A DNA stretch of 64,000 nucleotides, from assembly GCA_016291655.1 (NCBI GenBank), contig JAEEYF010000021.1:1-64000 (forward strand), given 5' to 3'. The notes beneath the pieces were generated by a model, which had not been told where the DNA came from, did not search any database, and was given only the letters and a program-made list of their open reading frames with translations. Position 1 is the stretch's first letter. Each line of letters begins with the position of its first letter. Below are positions 33,785 to 42,538 of this stretch, piece by piece. Source of the DNA: Lachnospiraceae bacterium (GTDB lineage Bacteria > Bacillota > Clostridia > Lachnospirales > Lachnospiraceae). A program made the translations under genes and the position numbers.

Positions 33785-34815
33785 TGATCGAAGTTAAGGT
33801 TCAAAAAAACGAAGGCGGACAGCGGTTTGACAAGCTTCTCATGAAGCTTTTAAAGGAAGCTCCGGGTTCTTTCGTTTATAAGATGCTGAGAAAAAAGAAT
33901 ATTACTCTGAACGGCAAAAAGGCCGAAGGCAGCGAAAAGGTGGCGGAAGGGGACGTGATCCGTTTCTTTCTGGCACAAGAGACCTTTGATAAGTTTGCGG
34001 GCGTAAAGGATACTGCGGCAGACGGAACCGAGAAAACACCAAAGAACCTGCCTTCCTTAAAGGAAAACGAGATCCTTTACGAGGACAGCGATATCCTCAT
34101 CGTAAACAAACCTGCGGGAGAGCTTTCACAAAAGGCAGGGGAGGAGGATGTTTCCTTAAATGAAAGGATCGTGGCTTACTTAAACCGCAAAGGCATAGGG
34201 AAAAACGAGGCTTTTAAGCCCGGTATCTGCAACCGTATCGACAGGAACACTTCCGGACTGGTGCTTGCGGGCAAGAGCCTTGTTGGACTGCAGGAAGGGG
34301 CAAGGCTGTTAAAGAGCCATGAGCTCAAAAAATTCTACCTTTGTCTGGCTGTGGGGGAGCTCGTAAAAGATATGCGGGTTTCCGCATGGCTCAAAAAGGA
34401 TGAAAAGACCAACAAGGTCGAGCTTTCGGACAAAGAAAAAGAGGGCTGTGAAAGGATAGAGGCAGTGATCTTTCCGCTGCTAAAGGATAGGGGATACAGT
34501 CTTTTGGCGATCCGGCTCATCACCGGTAAGACTCATCAGATCCGGGCCCAGCTTTCCTTTATGGGACACCCTTTGGTAGGTGACTTTAAATACGGCTACA
34601 GGGCGGTTTCGGGCATAAAGGCGGAGCATCAGCTGCTTCATGCTTTTATGCTGGTGTTCCCCAAGGATTCCGGCAGGCTCACCGAAGCTGCGGGAAAGTC
34701 CGTATATTGTATGCCCTCCGGAAGATTTTCGGATACGGCTTTAAAAATCTTTAAAGAAGAGGATTACCTGAATGCCATCATGGAGTTCGAGAGGACTCAG
34801 GGGCTCAAACCTTGA
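33784..34815 (+). CDS. RluA-family 23S rRNA pseudouridine synthase
   Basis: The 343-residue protein has an N-terminal S4 domain (QRFDKLLMKLLKEAPGSFVYKMLRKKNITLNG, about 12-45) and a RluA/RluC/RluD-type catalytic domain. The catalytic Asp is in ICNRIDRNTSGLVLAGK. The segment ITGKTHQIRAQLSFMGHPLVGD is also diagnostic. The S4 domain favours an RluC/RluD-like enzyme acting on 23S rRNA. The start overlaps the upstream stop (TAATG), and its 3' end overlaps recU by 44 bases in another frame. Confidence 0.9.
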   Translation: MIEVKVQKNEGGQRFDKLLMKLLKEAPGSFVYKMLRKKNITLNGKKAEGSEKVAEGDVIRFFLAQETFDKFAGVKDTAADGTEKTPKNLPSLKENEILYEDSDILIVNKPAGELSQKAGEEDVSLNERIVAYLNRKGIGKNEAFKPGICNRIDRNTSGLVLAGKSLVGLQEGARLLKSHELKKFYLCLAVGELVKDMRVSAWLKKDEKTNKVELSDKEKEGCERIEAVIFPLLKDRGYSLLAIRLITGKTHQIRAQLSFMGHPLVGDFKYGYRAVSGIKAEHQLLHAFMLVFPKDSGRLTEAAGKSVYCMPSGRFSDTALKIFKEEDYLNAIMEFERTQGLKP

Positions 34816-35302
34816 GGAACTCATAAATCTTACAAATGACAAATACAGAGACAGGAAGCTGGCGTTGATACAAAAGGTGCCCACACCCATTACGCCCGTT
34901 GAGATCGATCAGTCCACCAGGCATATCACCCTTGCCTACTTCGATCAAAAGAGTACCGTGGACTACATAGGAGCCGTGCAGGGCATACCTGTCTGCTTTG
35001 ATGCCAAGGAGTGCAAACTGGACACCTTTGCGTTGAACAACATCCATGAACATCAGATGCAGTTTATGCAGGATTTTGAGGATCAGGAGGGCGTTGCTTT
35101 CTTTCTTATCAACTATACCTACAAAAACCTCTACTATTACATGAGGTTCAGGGAGATCAAGGGATTCTGGGAAAGAATGGAACAGGGCGGTCGTAAGAGC
35201 ATACGCTTCGACGAGCTGGACAAGGACTGGTTCTTTACGGAAAAAGCGGGATTGTTTGTGCCGTATTTAAACATGTTACAAAAGGATCTTGACGCACGAT
35301 AG
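34772..35302 (+). CDS. recU: Holliday junction resolvase RecU
   Basis: The 176-residue protein is recognised as RecU, the Firmicute Holliday junction endonuclease of the PD-(D/E)XK fold. Visible landmarks are AYFDQKSTVDYIGAVQGIP, the catalytic FDAKECK segment, NIHEHQMQFMQDFE and GGRKSIRFDELD. The start at ATG 34772 (MPSWSSRGLRGSNLEEL) is needed to include the conserved N-terminal arm, so the gene overlaps the end of the pseudouridine synthase by 44 bases; GAGGA lies just upstream. In Bacillus recU is next to a penicillin-binding protein gene; here it closes an RNA-modification operon, just before the his promoter. Confidence 0.9.
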   Translation: MPSWSSRGLRGSNLEELINLTNDKYRDRKLALIQKVPTPITPVEIDQSTRHITLAYFDQKSTVDYIGAVQGIPVCFDAKECKLDTFALNNIHEHQMQFMQDFEDQEGVAFFLINYTYKNLYYYMRFREIKGFWERMEQGGRKSIRFDELDKDWFFTEKAGLFVPYLNMLQKDLDAR

Positions 35303-35334
35303 AGTGATCCTGCTTCGCAGAATTCGAAAAACTC

Positions 35335-35363
35335 TTGACAAGACATTTTTAATGGGGTAAAAT
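35335..35363 (+). promoter_or_regulatory. Sigma-A promoter of the his operon
   Basis: A perfect TTGACA (35335-35340) and TAAAAT (35358-35363) are exactly 17 bases apart. The leader to hisZ is about 110 bases. It holds no T-box consensus (AGGGTGG-type) and no obvious histidine-rich leader peptide. Confidence 0.85.
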
Positions 35364-35385
35364 GCCTTAACATCGTTTTGCTACT

Positions 35386-35403
35386 TTGCTAACAAATTAG
35401 CAA
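35386..35403 (+). promoter_or_regulatory. Hairpin or operator in the his leader
   Basis: A perfect inverted repeat TTGCTAA-CAAA-TTAGCAA lies about 15-20 bases after the predicted transcription start. No T-run follows, so it is not a terminator. It could be a repressor operator or a transcript-stabilising hairpin. Confidence 0.45.
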
Positions 35404-35482
35404 TCTACCACACTAAAGTGAAACGGAAGAACAGCTCATATTAAATCACATTACATCTTTAAATTTACAGAAAGGAGAGGCC

Positions 35483-36727
35483 ATGAGAGAAAAACTGTTA
35501 CATACACCGGAAGGCGTCAGGGACATCTATGGCGAAGAGTTTATTACCAAGGAACGTGCGGAACGTGCCGTAAAGGAGTGCATGCGACATTATGGCTTCC
35601 TTCAGATCAAGACGCCCGCTTTTGAATATTTTGATATCTTTAATTCGGAAAGAGGTACCGTATCCCAGCGGGATATGTACAGATTCATCGACAGAGACGG
35701 TGAAACTCTTGTACTCCGTCCCGACATGACACCTCAGATCGCGAGATGCGTTGCCAAGTATTTCAGGGACGAAAAGCTTCCCATCAGGATGTTTTACCAC
35801 GGAAACACCTTCATGAACAATGACGGTTACCGCGGCAAGCTTAAGGAAATGACTCAGATAGGTGCGGAACTGGTGAACGAAGCCGGAGCCTCCGCCGACG
35901 CGGAAATGATCGCTCTTATGATCGATTGCATCGGAAGCATGGGCCTTAAGGATTTCCAGATAGAATTGGGCAATGCGGATTTCTTCCGCGGCATCTGTGA
36001 CGCCGTGGGTTTTGATGCTGACGAGACAAATGAACTCAGACAGCTCATCGAGACCAAGAATCTTTTCGGAGTGGAAGAGCTTCTTTCGGGAAAGAACATC
36101 GATGAGGGAATGAAGGAATTGTTCACCCGTCTTCCTTTACAGTTCGGTTCCATAGATTTCGTCAGGGAAATGAAGAACAAGACCGACAATCCGCGTGCCG
36201 TTTCAGCCCTTGAAAGGCTTGAGCAGATATATGAAAAGCTCTGCATGTACGGCAAGGAAAGCTATGTTTCCTTTGACCTCGGAATGCTTTCTCAATATGA
36301 CTATTATACCGGCGTTGTCTTTAAGGCATATACCTACAAGACAGGTGAACCCATTGCCGCAGGCGGAAGATATGACAAACTCCTTTCTCAATTCGGAAAG
36401 CCCGCTCCAGCCATAGGCATAGCCATCTACACCGACTATGCGCTGGCTGCCATGTCAAGGCAGAATATCATTCCGAAGATCACGAGAGATCTTACGCTGA
36501 TCCTTTACGAAGAAAAGTATGAAGACAAGGCGGTCAAGATCGCCAACGGTTTCAGAGACGATTCCCTGAAGGCGGTTCTTCTCAAAAAGGACAATAGCTT
36601 AAGCGACGAACAATACAAGGCATATGCCGACAGCATTCTTGCGGGCGGCATATTATACGTTGATCGTGAAGATTCCATACGTATACTGGATATGGAATCC
36701 CAAAAGATCAGTGAAAAGAAATTATAG
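35483..36727 (+). CDS. hisZ: ATP phosphoribosyltransferase regulatory subunit HisZ
   Basis: The 414-residue protein resembles class II histidyl-tRNA synthetase catalytic cores (RDMYRFIDRDGETLVLRPDMTPQ; GGRYDKLLSQFG) but sits directly before a short hisG and lacks a clear anticodon-binding domain. In organisms with short HisG, HisZ is needed to form the active ATP phosphoribosyltransferase and its histidine feedback site. Context therefore favours HisZ over HisS. AAGGAGAG precedes the ATG. It is the first gene of the his operon. Confidence 0.93.
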   Translation: MREKLLHTPEGVRDIYGEEFITKERAERAVKECMRHYGFLQIKTPAFEYFDIFNSERGTVSQRDMYRFIDRDGETLVLRPDMTPQIARCVAKYFRDEKLPIRMFYHGNTFMNNDGYRGKLKEMTQIGAELVNEAGASADAEMIALMIDCIGSMGLKDFQIELGNADFFRGICDAVGFDADETNELRQLIETKNLFGVEELLSGKNIDEGMKELFTRLPLQFGSIDFVREMKNKTDNPRAVSALERLEQIYEKLCMYGKESYVSFDLGMLSQYDYYTGVVFKAYTYKTGEPIAAGGRYDKLLSQFGKPAPAIGIAIYTDYALAAMSRQNIIPKITRDLTLILYEEKYEDKAVKIANGFRDDSLKAVLLKKDNSLSDEQYKAYADSILAGGILYVDREDSIRILDMESQKISEKKL

Positions 36728-36742
36728 GAACGGGGTGGACAT

Positions 36743-37378
36743 ATGGAGTATATTACATTCGCCCTGGCAAAGGGCAGGCTTGCATTACAGACTCTGGGCT
36801 TCCTTGAAAAGATCGGCATCACCTGCGAGGAGATGAAGGACAAGGAATCCAGAAAACTGATATTTACAAACGAAGAGATGAAACTCAGATTCTTTCTGGC
36901 CAAGGCAACGGATGTTCCGACCTACGTGGAATACGGAGCGGCGGACATAGGCGTTGTGGGCAAAGACACGATACTCGAAGAAGACCGTAACATCTATGAG
37001 GTGTTGGATCTGGGAGTCGGGAAGTGCCGCATGTGTGTTGCGGGTCCCGCATCGGCAAAGCCTCTTCTCAATTCGGGGCAGATCATTCGTGTGGCTACGA
37101 AGTATCCGAGGATCGCAAAAGATTATTTCCAGAACAGGAAGCATCAGACCGTGGAGATCATCAAGCTGAACGGCTCGATCGAACTGGCACCCATAGTCGG
37201 CTTGTCCGAAGTGATCGTGGACATTGTGGAAACGGGAACCACACTCAGAGAGAACGGATTGGAAGTGCTTGAAGAGATACTTCCGCTTTCTGCAAGGATG
37301 GTCGTGAATCAGGTTTCCATGAAAATGGAGCATGAGAGGATCACAGAGATCATTGACAGATTGAGAAAGGAGCTCTAA
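36743..37378 (+). CDS. hisG: ATP phosphoribosyltransferase, short form
   Basis: The 211-residue protein is the catalytic HisG subunit of the short type, without the C-terminal ACT-like regulatory domain. It condenses ATP and PRPP in the first step of histidine synthesis. Family segments include FALAKGRL at the N-terminus, [13 protein letters not shown] and the PRPP-binding [15 protein letters not shown]. It relies on the HisZ encoded immediately upstream. Its stop overlaps the hisD start (TAATG). Confidence 0.95.
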   Translation: MEYITFALAKGRLALQTLGFLEKIGITCEEMKDKESRKLIFTNEEMKLRFFLAKATDVPTYVEYGAADIGVVGKDTILEEDRNIYEVLDLGVGKCRMCVAGPASAKPLLNSGQIIRVATKYPRIAKDYFQNRKHQTVEIIKLNGSIELAPIVGLSEVIVDIVETGTTLRENGLEVLEEILPLSARMVVNQVSMKMEHERITEIIDRLRKEL

Positions 37379-38679
37379 TGAGAAAGATAAAGCTTAATGA
37401 GGAAAACAAAAGGGATCTGCAGGCAAAGCTTTTGAAGCGGAATCCCAATCAATATGCGGAGCAGACGGCAAAGGTTGTTGAGATCCTCAATGCCGTAAGA
37501 GACGAAGGTGATAAAGCGCTTTTTGAATTTACAAAGAAATTCGACAAGGCGGACATAAACGAAAACAATGTGAAGGTAACCAAGGAGGAGATAGACGAGG
37601 CTTACAAAAAGCTTCCCGCAGAGGTGCTTGAGGTTATCAGAAAGTCTGCGGCCAACATCAGAGACTATCACATGAAGCAGAAGCAGTACAGCTGGTTCGA
37701 TTCCGAGGAAAGCGGCATTATCCTGGGACAGAAGGTCAGTGCCATCGAAGCTGTGGGAGTGTATGTTCCGGGCGGCAAGGCAGCCTATCCTTCTTCGGTT
37801 CTCATGAACGTTATTCCGGCTAAGGTGGCGGGAGTCAGGAGAATATGCATGGTGACTCCTCCCGGAGCGGACGGCAAGGTCTATGAAGGCACTCTTGTGG
37901 CAGCAAACGAAGCCGGCGTTACCGAGATCTACAAGGTCGGCGGTGCACAGGCTATCGGAGCCATGGCATACGGTACGAAGAGCATAGGCAAGGTTGACAA
38001 GATCGTGGGACCCGGAAATATTTATGTTGCGTTGGCAAAGAAGGCGGTTTACGGTCTGGTTGCCATCGATTCCATCGCTGGACCTTCGGAAGTAATGGTA
38101 CTTGCGGATGAAACCGCAAATCCCACATATGTAGCCGCGGACCTGCTTTCACAGGCAGAACATGATGAGCTTGCGAGCGCGATCCTCGTAACTACTTCGG
38201 AGGAACTGGCGGATAAGGTTGATGCGGAGATCAACAGATTCGCTTCTCAGCTCAGCAGAAAAGCAATACTTGAAAAATCTCTCGAAAACTACGGCTATAT
38301 GCTGATAGCCGACAATATGAAGGAAGCGGTGGATGCGGTAAACGAGATAGCAAGCGAACACCTTGAGATCCTTACCCGCGATCCCTTCATGACAATGACA
38401 AAGATCAAGAACGCAGGGGCGATCTTCCTCGGAGAATTCTCCATGGAGCCTCTGGGAGACTATTTTGCGGGACCCAATCACGTCCTGCCCACCAACGGAA
38501 CGGCAAAGTTCTTTTCACCCCTTTCCGTTGACGATTTCATTAAGAAAAGCAGTATAATCATGTATTCACAGGAAGCATTGGAACCCGTCGGAGATGACAT
38601 CATTACCTTTGCAAAGGCAGAGGGACTTACCGCACATGCAAATTCAATCGCTGTGCGATTCGGGAAAGAGGTAAAATAG
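37378..38679 (+). CDS. hisD: Histidinol dehydrogenase
   Basis: The 433-residue enzyme oxidises L-histidinol to L-histidine in two NAD-dependent steps, using zinc. Signature regions are intact: VYVPGGKAAYPSSVLMN, KVGGAQAIGAMAYGT, VGPGNIYVALAKK, SIAGPSEVMVLAD, LLSQAEHDE and the C-terminal SEHLEI and GPNHVLPT. The length is standard. The start overlaps the hisG stop, and hisB begins 1 base after its stop. Confidence 0.97.
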   Translation: MRKIKLNEENKRDLQAKLLKRNPNQYAEQTAKVVEILNAVRDEGDKALFEFTKKFDKADINENNVKVTKEEIDEAYKKLPAEVLEVIRKSAANIRDYHMKQKQYSWFDSEESGIILGQKVSAIEAVGVYVPGGKAAYPSSVLMNVIPAKVAGVRRICMVTPPGADGKVYEGTLVAANEAGVTEIYKVGGAQAIGAMAYGTKSIGKVDKIVGPGNIYVALAKKAVYGLVAIDSIAGPSEVMVLADETANPTYVAADLLSQAEHDELASAILVTTSEELADKVDAEINRFASQLSRKAILEKSLENYGYMLIADNMKEAVDAVNEIASEHLEILTRDPFMTMTKIKNAGAIFLGEFSMEPLGDYFAGPNHVLPTNGTAKFFSPLSVDDFIKKSSIIMYSQEALEPVGDDIITFAKAEGLTAHANSIAVRFGKEVK

Positions 38680-38680
38680 G

Positions 38681-39265
38681 ATGAGAACAGGCAGCGTGAA
38701 ACGTGTAACCAACGAAACAGAGATCGAAGTCGAGATAGATCTTGACGGAAACGGAGATTCGACCGTGTCCACGGGCATAGGTTTCTTTGATCATATGCTC
38801 ACGGCATTTGCAAAACACGGCTTCTTTGATCTGAAGCTGAAATGCAAAGGCGATCTTTATGTGGATTGCCATCACACCATCGAGGACTGCGGGATCGCTC
38901 TCGGAGAAGCCATTGACAAGGCACTCGGTAACAAGGAGGGCATCAATCGTTACGGCTGTTTTACCTTGCCCATGGATGAAACCCTTATTCTTTCGGCGGT
39001 GGATCTGTGCGGAAGACCTTATCTGAACTTCGATGTGAATTTTACGGTACCCAAGGTCGGGGAATTTGATACGGAAATGGCAAAAGAGTTCTTCTATGCG
39101 GTTTCCTATTCCGCAAAAATGAATCTTCACATCAAAGAACTGGCGGGGGAGAACAATCATCACAAGCTTGAAGCGAGCTTCAAGGCCTTTTCGAAAGCGT
39201 TGAGTGCTGCTGTAGCGGTAAATGACAGAATACGGGGAGTTCTGTCCACAAAAGGAACATTATGA
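38681..39265 (+). CDS. hisB: Imidazoleglycerol-phosphate dehydratase
   Basis: The 194-residue monofunctional HisB converts imidazole glycerol phosphate to imidazole acetol phosphate. The manganese-binding repeats are visible: TGIGFFDHMLTAFAKHG, DCHHTIEDCGIALGEA, and the second-half counterparts around 'NLHIKELAGENNHHKLEA'. There is no fused phosphatase domain, so histidinol phosphatase is separate and not found in the window. The start follows hisD by 1 base with AGAGGT upstream. Confidence 0.97.
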   Translation: MRTGSVKRVTNETEIEVEIDLDGNGDSTVSTGIGFFDHMLTAFAKHGFFDLKLKCKGDLYVDCHHTIEDCGIALGEAIDKALGNKEGINRYGCFTLPMDETLILSAVDLCGRPYLNFDVNFTVPKVGEFDTEMAKEFFYAVSYSAKMNLHIKELAGENNHHKLEASFKAFSKALSAAVAVNDRIRGVLSTKGTL

Positions 39266-39280
39266 TTCAGTGAGGGCTAT

Positions 39281-39997
39281 ATGAAACTTTTTCCTGCAAT
39301 TGACATTAAGGACGGACAGTGTGTCCGCTTGAGACAGGGTGTATATGACGACAAGACGGTCTATGCGGACGAACCTTGGAAGGTAGCAAAGGATTTTGAA
39401 GCGGCAGGTGCCGGATTTATCCATCTGGTGGATCTGGATGGCGCGAGAGAAGGCAGATCGGTAAATGATGAGGCTGTTAAAGCGATCATTAACAATGTGA
39501 GCATTCCGGTTGAGATCGGCGGCGGGATCAGAACCACCGAGGATATCAGTAAAAAGCTTGCGTTGGGTGTTTCCAGAGTCATCATCGGTACGGAAGCGGT
39601 CAGAAGACCGGATTTCGTTAAGGAATCCATATTGGAATTCGGACCTGACAGGATAGTTGTCGGTATCGATGCAAAGGACGGAAAGGTTGCGGTATCGGGC
39701 TGGGAAGAGATCAGCCGCATAGCGGCCGTCGATCTTGCGCTTCTCATGAAAGACATGGGAGTCAAGACCGTCATATATACGGACATTTCAAAGGACGGAA
39801 TGCTTTCCGGACCCAATGTGGAGCAGACAAAAAAGCTGGCTGACGAAACCGGCCTTGATGTGGTTGCGTCTGGAGGAGTTTCCTCGGTCGAGGATCTCAG
39901 AAAACTTGCAGATGCGGGAATATACGGAGCCATCTTCGGCAAAGCGATCTATGAACACAGGATCGACTTAAAAGAAGTTACAAAGGAGTTTGAATAA
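39281..39997 (+). CDS. hisA: ProFAR isomerase HisA
   Basis: The 238-residue (beta/alpha)8 barrel isomerises ProFAR to PRFAR. It opens with [15 protein letters not shown], with the catalytic Asp in AIDIKDG, has the phosphate site EIGGGIRT and the second catalytic Asp in YTDISKDG, then [11 protein letters not shown]. All glycine-rich phosphate loops are intact, unlike the related barrel in the next gene. Its stop overlaps that gene's start (TAATG). HisA might in principle feed HisF, but no hisH or intact hisF lies in this operon. Confidence 0.96.
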   Translation: MKLFPAIDIKDGQCVRLRQGVYDDKTVYADEPWKVAKDFEAAGAGFIHLVDLDGAREGRSVNDEAVKAIINNVSIPVEIGGGIRTTEDISKKLALGVSRVIIGTEAVRRPDFVKESILEFGPDRIVVGIDAKDGKVAVSGWEEISRIAAVDLALLMKDMGVKTVIYTDISKDGMLSGPNVEQTKKLADETGLDVVASGGVSSVEDLRKLADAGIYGAIFGKAIYEHRIDLKEVTKEFE

Positions 39998-41274
39998 TGG
40001 AAAAAAAGATAATAGCATCCATTGATGCCGAAAACGAATCAAGGGAAACCGTATTGGAGCTTGTTGCGGATTATGACGACTCCGGTGTGGATATGCTTTA
40101 TATTTACAATTATGCAAAATCCGAGAAGGACAGAGACGAGTTTATTTCGGTACTTCGAATGGTGAGAGACAGAACAGACCTGCCTTTTATGGCGGGAGTT
40201 TACGTGGACAGGCTTGAGGATGTGAAAAAGGCCTACTATTCAGGCGCTTGCAAGATCGTTATCGATATGGATAAGATCTCGGATCCCGACCTGCTTTCCC
40301 AGGCTGTCACCAAGATAGGAAAGGAAAATGTCTGGGCATGCGTCAATTTCGGCTGCGATTACAAGGAAGAAACCTTGCATGAGATCGGACAGACCTGTCT
40401 TAAATATGTAAAGCTTGGGGTTCATGGCATCATGGCCAAGCATATCAACATCACGCCCAAGATCATCAAGTATCTGAATGAGGATGCATGCCCCGTTATC
40501 ATTAGGGATGCGCTTCAAAGGAATTCCATAACTTCACTTATGGAATTGCCGAATGTTGAAGCCATCGCAACTTCTTTCTATGCCGGCAAGAATGTCTTCG
40601 GAGTAAAGAAGTCCCTTAAGGATCAGGGATATCCCGTTTATATGAACCGCAGCACCGCAGATTTTAAGGACTTCAAGAAAAACGATCAGGGACTGGTGCC
40701 CGTCATCGTTCAGGATTACAAGACCAATCAGGTACTGATGCTGGCTTATATGAATGAAGAGGCATATACGAGAACCGTGGAGACGGGAAGGATGACCTAC
40801 TGGTCCAGAAGCAGAAACGAGCTTTGGATCAAGGGAGATACATCGGGTCATTATCAGTTTGTGAAGAGTATATCTTTGGATTGCGATTCCGACACCTTGC
40901 TTGCAAAGGTCAAGCAGATCGGCGCCGCTTGTCATACCGGCAACTATTCCTGCTTCTATACGGACATATTCAAGCGTGATTTCGAAAGCGAGGACATATC
41001 GGATATTTTTGATAAGGTCATGGGTGTCATACTTGACAGAAAGAAAAATCCGAAGGAAGGCAGTTATACAAATTATCTTTTTGACAAGGGCATAGACAAG
41101 ATACTCAAAAAATGCGGTGAAGAGGCAACAGAGATCGTTATTGCCGCAAAGAATCCCGATCATGAAGAACTCAGATACGAGATAGCGGATTTCATGTATC
41201 ATGTTATGGTGCTTATGGCTGAGACGGGATTGTCCTGGGTAGACATAGCGAGAGAACTTGCGTCGAGAGAGTAA
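39997..41274 (+). CDS. hisIE: HisIE bifunctional enzyme with degenerate HisF-like N-terminal domain
   Basis: The 425-residue protein has three parts. Residues 1-213 align with HisF by pattern ([41 protein letters not shown]), but the phosphate-binding glycines are gone (GGG becomes GVY; SGG becomes RDA) and the second catalytic Asp is Asn117, so cyclase activity is unlikely. Residues about 220-330 are HisI, phosphoribosyl-AMP cyclohydrolase (DCDSDTLL metal site, CHTGNYSCF). Residues about 335-425 are HisE, phosphoribosyl-ATP pyrophosphohydrolase ([18 protein letters not shown]). The HisI and HisE motifs are intact and carry steps 2 and 3 of the pathway. It is the last gene of the operon. Confidence 0.92.
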   Translation: MEKKIIASIDAENESRETVLELVADYDDSGVDMLYIYNYAKSEKDRDEFISVLRMVRDRTDLPFMAGVYVDRLEDVKKAYYSGACKIVIDMDKISDPDLLSQAVTKIGKENVWACVNFGCDYKEETLHEIGQTCLKYVKLGVHGIMAKHINITPKIIKYLNEDACPVIIRDALQRNSITSLMELPNVEAIATSFYAGKNVFGVKKSLKDQGYPVYMNRSTADFKDFKKNDQGLVPVIVQDYKTNQVLMLAYMNEEAYTRTVETGRMTYWSRSRNELWIKGDTSGHYQFVKSISLDCDSDTLLAKVKQIGAACHTGNYSCFYTDIFKRDFESEDISDIFDKVMGVILDRKKNPKEGSYTNYLFDKGIDKILKKCGEEATEIVIAAKNPDHEELRYEIADFMYHVMVLMAETGLSWVDIARELASRE

Positions 41275-41349
41275 GATACGTTTTTTTCGCTTAATTGTAA
41301 TAATTGAATAATAATAGCAATGTATGATCATATTTTTCCCAATAATCGG

Positions 41350-41378
41350 TTGAAAAAAATGCTGCGTTTTTTTATAAT
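41350..41378 (+). promoter_or_regulatory. Sigma-A promoter of the ABC export operon
   Basis: TTGAAA (41350-41355) and a perfect TATAAT (41373-41378) are 17 bases apart, with the start codon 40 bases further on. The 143-base gap after hisIE holds nothing else I can name; no convincing terminator stem is visible before this promoter. Confidence 0.8.
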
Positions 41379-41417
41379 GGACGCTGGTATTTTTAAAACG
41401 TTATTGGGAGTTTTTTT

Positions 41418-42491
41418 ATGCTAAAAACAGGAAAAAAAAGAATACTTTCAATCATTTCGATTTTATCGGTCGGTATGGCCCTTTTGACAAGCGGATGCGG
41501 TGCAAATGAGAAACACGAGATCGTGGTTGAGGAAGAAAAGCCGAAGCCGCAGTACAGCATGGCGGAAGCGGAAGTGGGAGATGTTATCAGGGCCCGGAAG
41601 GTGACGCTCAGATACTCCCAAAAGGATTCCGAGGAGCTGAAGTTCAAGGTTGACGGCTATCAGATCAAGGGTGTTTATGTTCAAAAGGGTGATAAGGTCA
41701 AGAAGGGTGATCTTCTTGCGGAATTGAACATGGAAAACGCCGGAGAGGAATATGAAAATTGCGTCGAGCTGATAGAAGAGTATATGGATTCGGAGAATAT
41801 TTTAACCGAGCAGATGGCTCTTGCACTCGATCAGACTCAGAGAATGCTTAAGAGCGGAGAGACAGACGAAAAAGGCGCCGAACTGCGTGATCTGAAAATT
41901 CACGAGGAGTACGATCCGCAGATCAAGGAAGTCAGGGATCTGATCACCTATGAGACTATGAGAAAAGATTACTATGGGGCTCAGGTGGAAGAAGGCAGGA
42001 TATATGCGGGTATGGACGGTACCGTAGCAAGTGTGAGATCCTTCAGCAACACCGCCAGATCCAGCAAGATACAGAACGTCATCACTCTGTTTGACAGTGA
42101 GAAGTGTTCCTTCACCTGCGATGCGGAAGGGCTTGAAGAGTATCTTACAGACGGAGGTACTTATGTCATAGAACTTCTGAAAGGTGAAAAGTATGAGACC
42201 GTGTTCAGATATTCGGAAGAATATGATGAACTGGTCTTTGAACTCAAGGAGCCGGATTACAGTCTCAGCATAGGCACAAAAGCTTATTTCAGCGTTGTTC
42301 TCGAAAAAAAGGAAAATGTTATCCGCGTTCCGGTGAGAGCCGTACACAATGCCGGAGACAAGTACTTTGTTTACTTTTCGGATGAGAACAATATACGTAC
42401 CGTACAGTATGTGGAAGCCGGATTAAAGGGCAATGATTACTATGAGATCGTTTCGGGAATAAACGAAGGGGATCTCGTTGTTGTGAAATAA
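41418..42491 (+). CDS. Lipoprotein membrane-fusion (HlyD/MacA-like) adaptor
   Basis: The 357-residue protein has a signal peptide ending in a lipobox-like LTSGC with lipidated Cys27. It carries the two halves of a barrel-sandwich (lipoyl-like) domain: GYQIKGVYVQKGDKVKKGDLLAEL (first half) and IYAGMDGTVASV (second half), with a helical hairpin between them, and a C-terminal beta domain (VIRVPVRAVHNAGDKYFVY). This is the adaptor architecture of MacAB-type systems, here in a Gram-positive where it would sit on the outer face of the cytoplasmic membrane. It heads a five-gene operon. The transported substrate is unknown. Confidence 0.82.
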   Translation: MLKTGKKRILSIISILSVGMALLTSGCGANEKHEIVVEEEKPKPQYSMAEAEVGDVIRARKVTLRYSQKDSEELKFKVDGYQIKGVYVQKGDKVKKGDLLAELNMENAGEEYENCVELIEEYMDSENILTEQMALALDQTQRMLKSGETDEKGAELRDLKIHEEYDPQIKEVRDLITYETMRKDYYGAQVEEGRIYAGMDGTVASVRSFSNTARSSKIQNVITLFDSEKCSFTCDAEGLEEYLTDGGTYVIELLKGEKYETVFRYSEEYDELVFELKEPDYSLSIGTKAYFSVVLEKKENVIRVPVRAVHNAGDKYFVYFSDENNIRTVQYVEAGLKGNDYYEIVSGINEGDLVVVK

Positions 42492-42538
42492 GGATCAGAT
42501 CAGAAAGACAAAGGTATAAGAACGGTTACGGAGCAGAA

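Noticed and set aside
35364..35482. T-box or histidine leader-peptide attenuator before hisZ
   Set aside because: No T-box consensus and no short frame rich in histidine codons could be found in the leader.
35483..36727. Histidyl-tRNA synthetase (hisS)
   Set aside because: The core is synthetase-like, but the gene heads a his operon directly before a short hisG, and the C-terminal anticodon-binding domain is not evident; HisZ fits.
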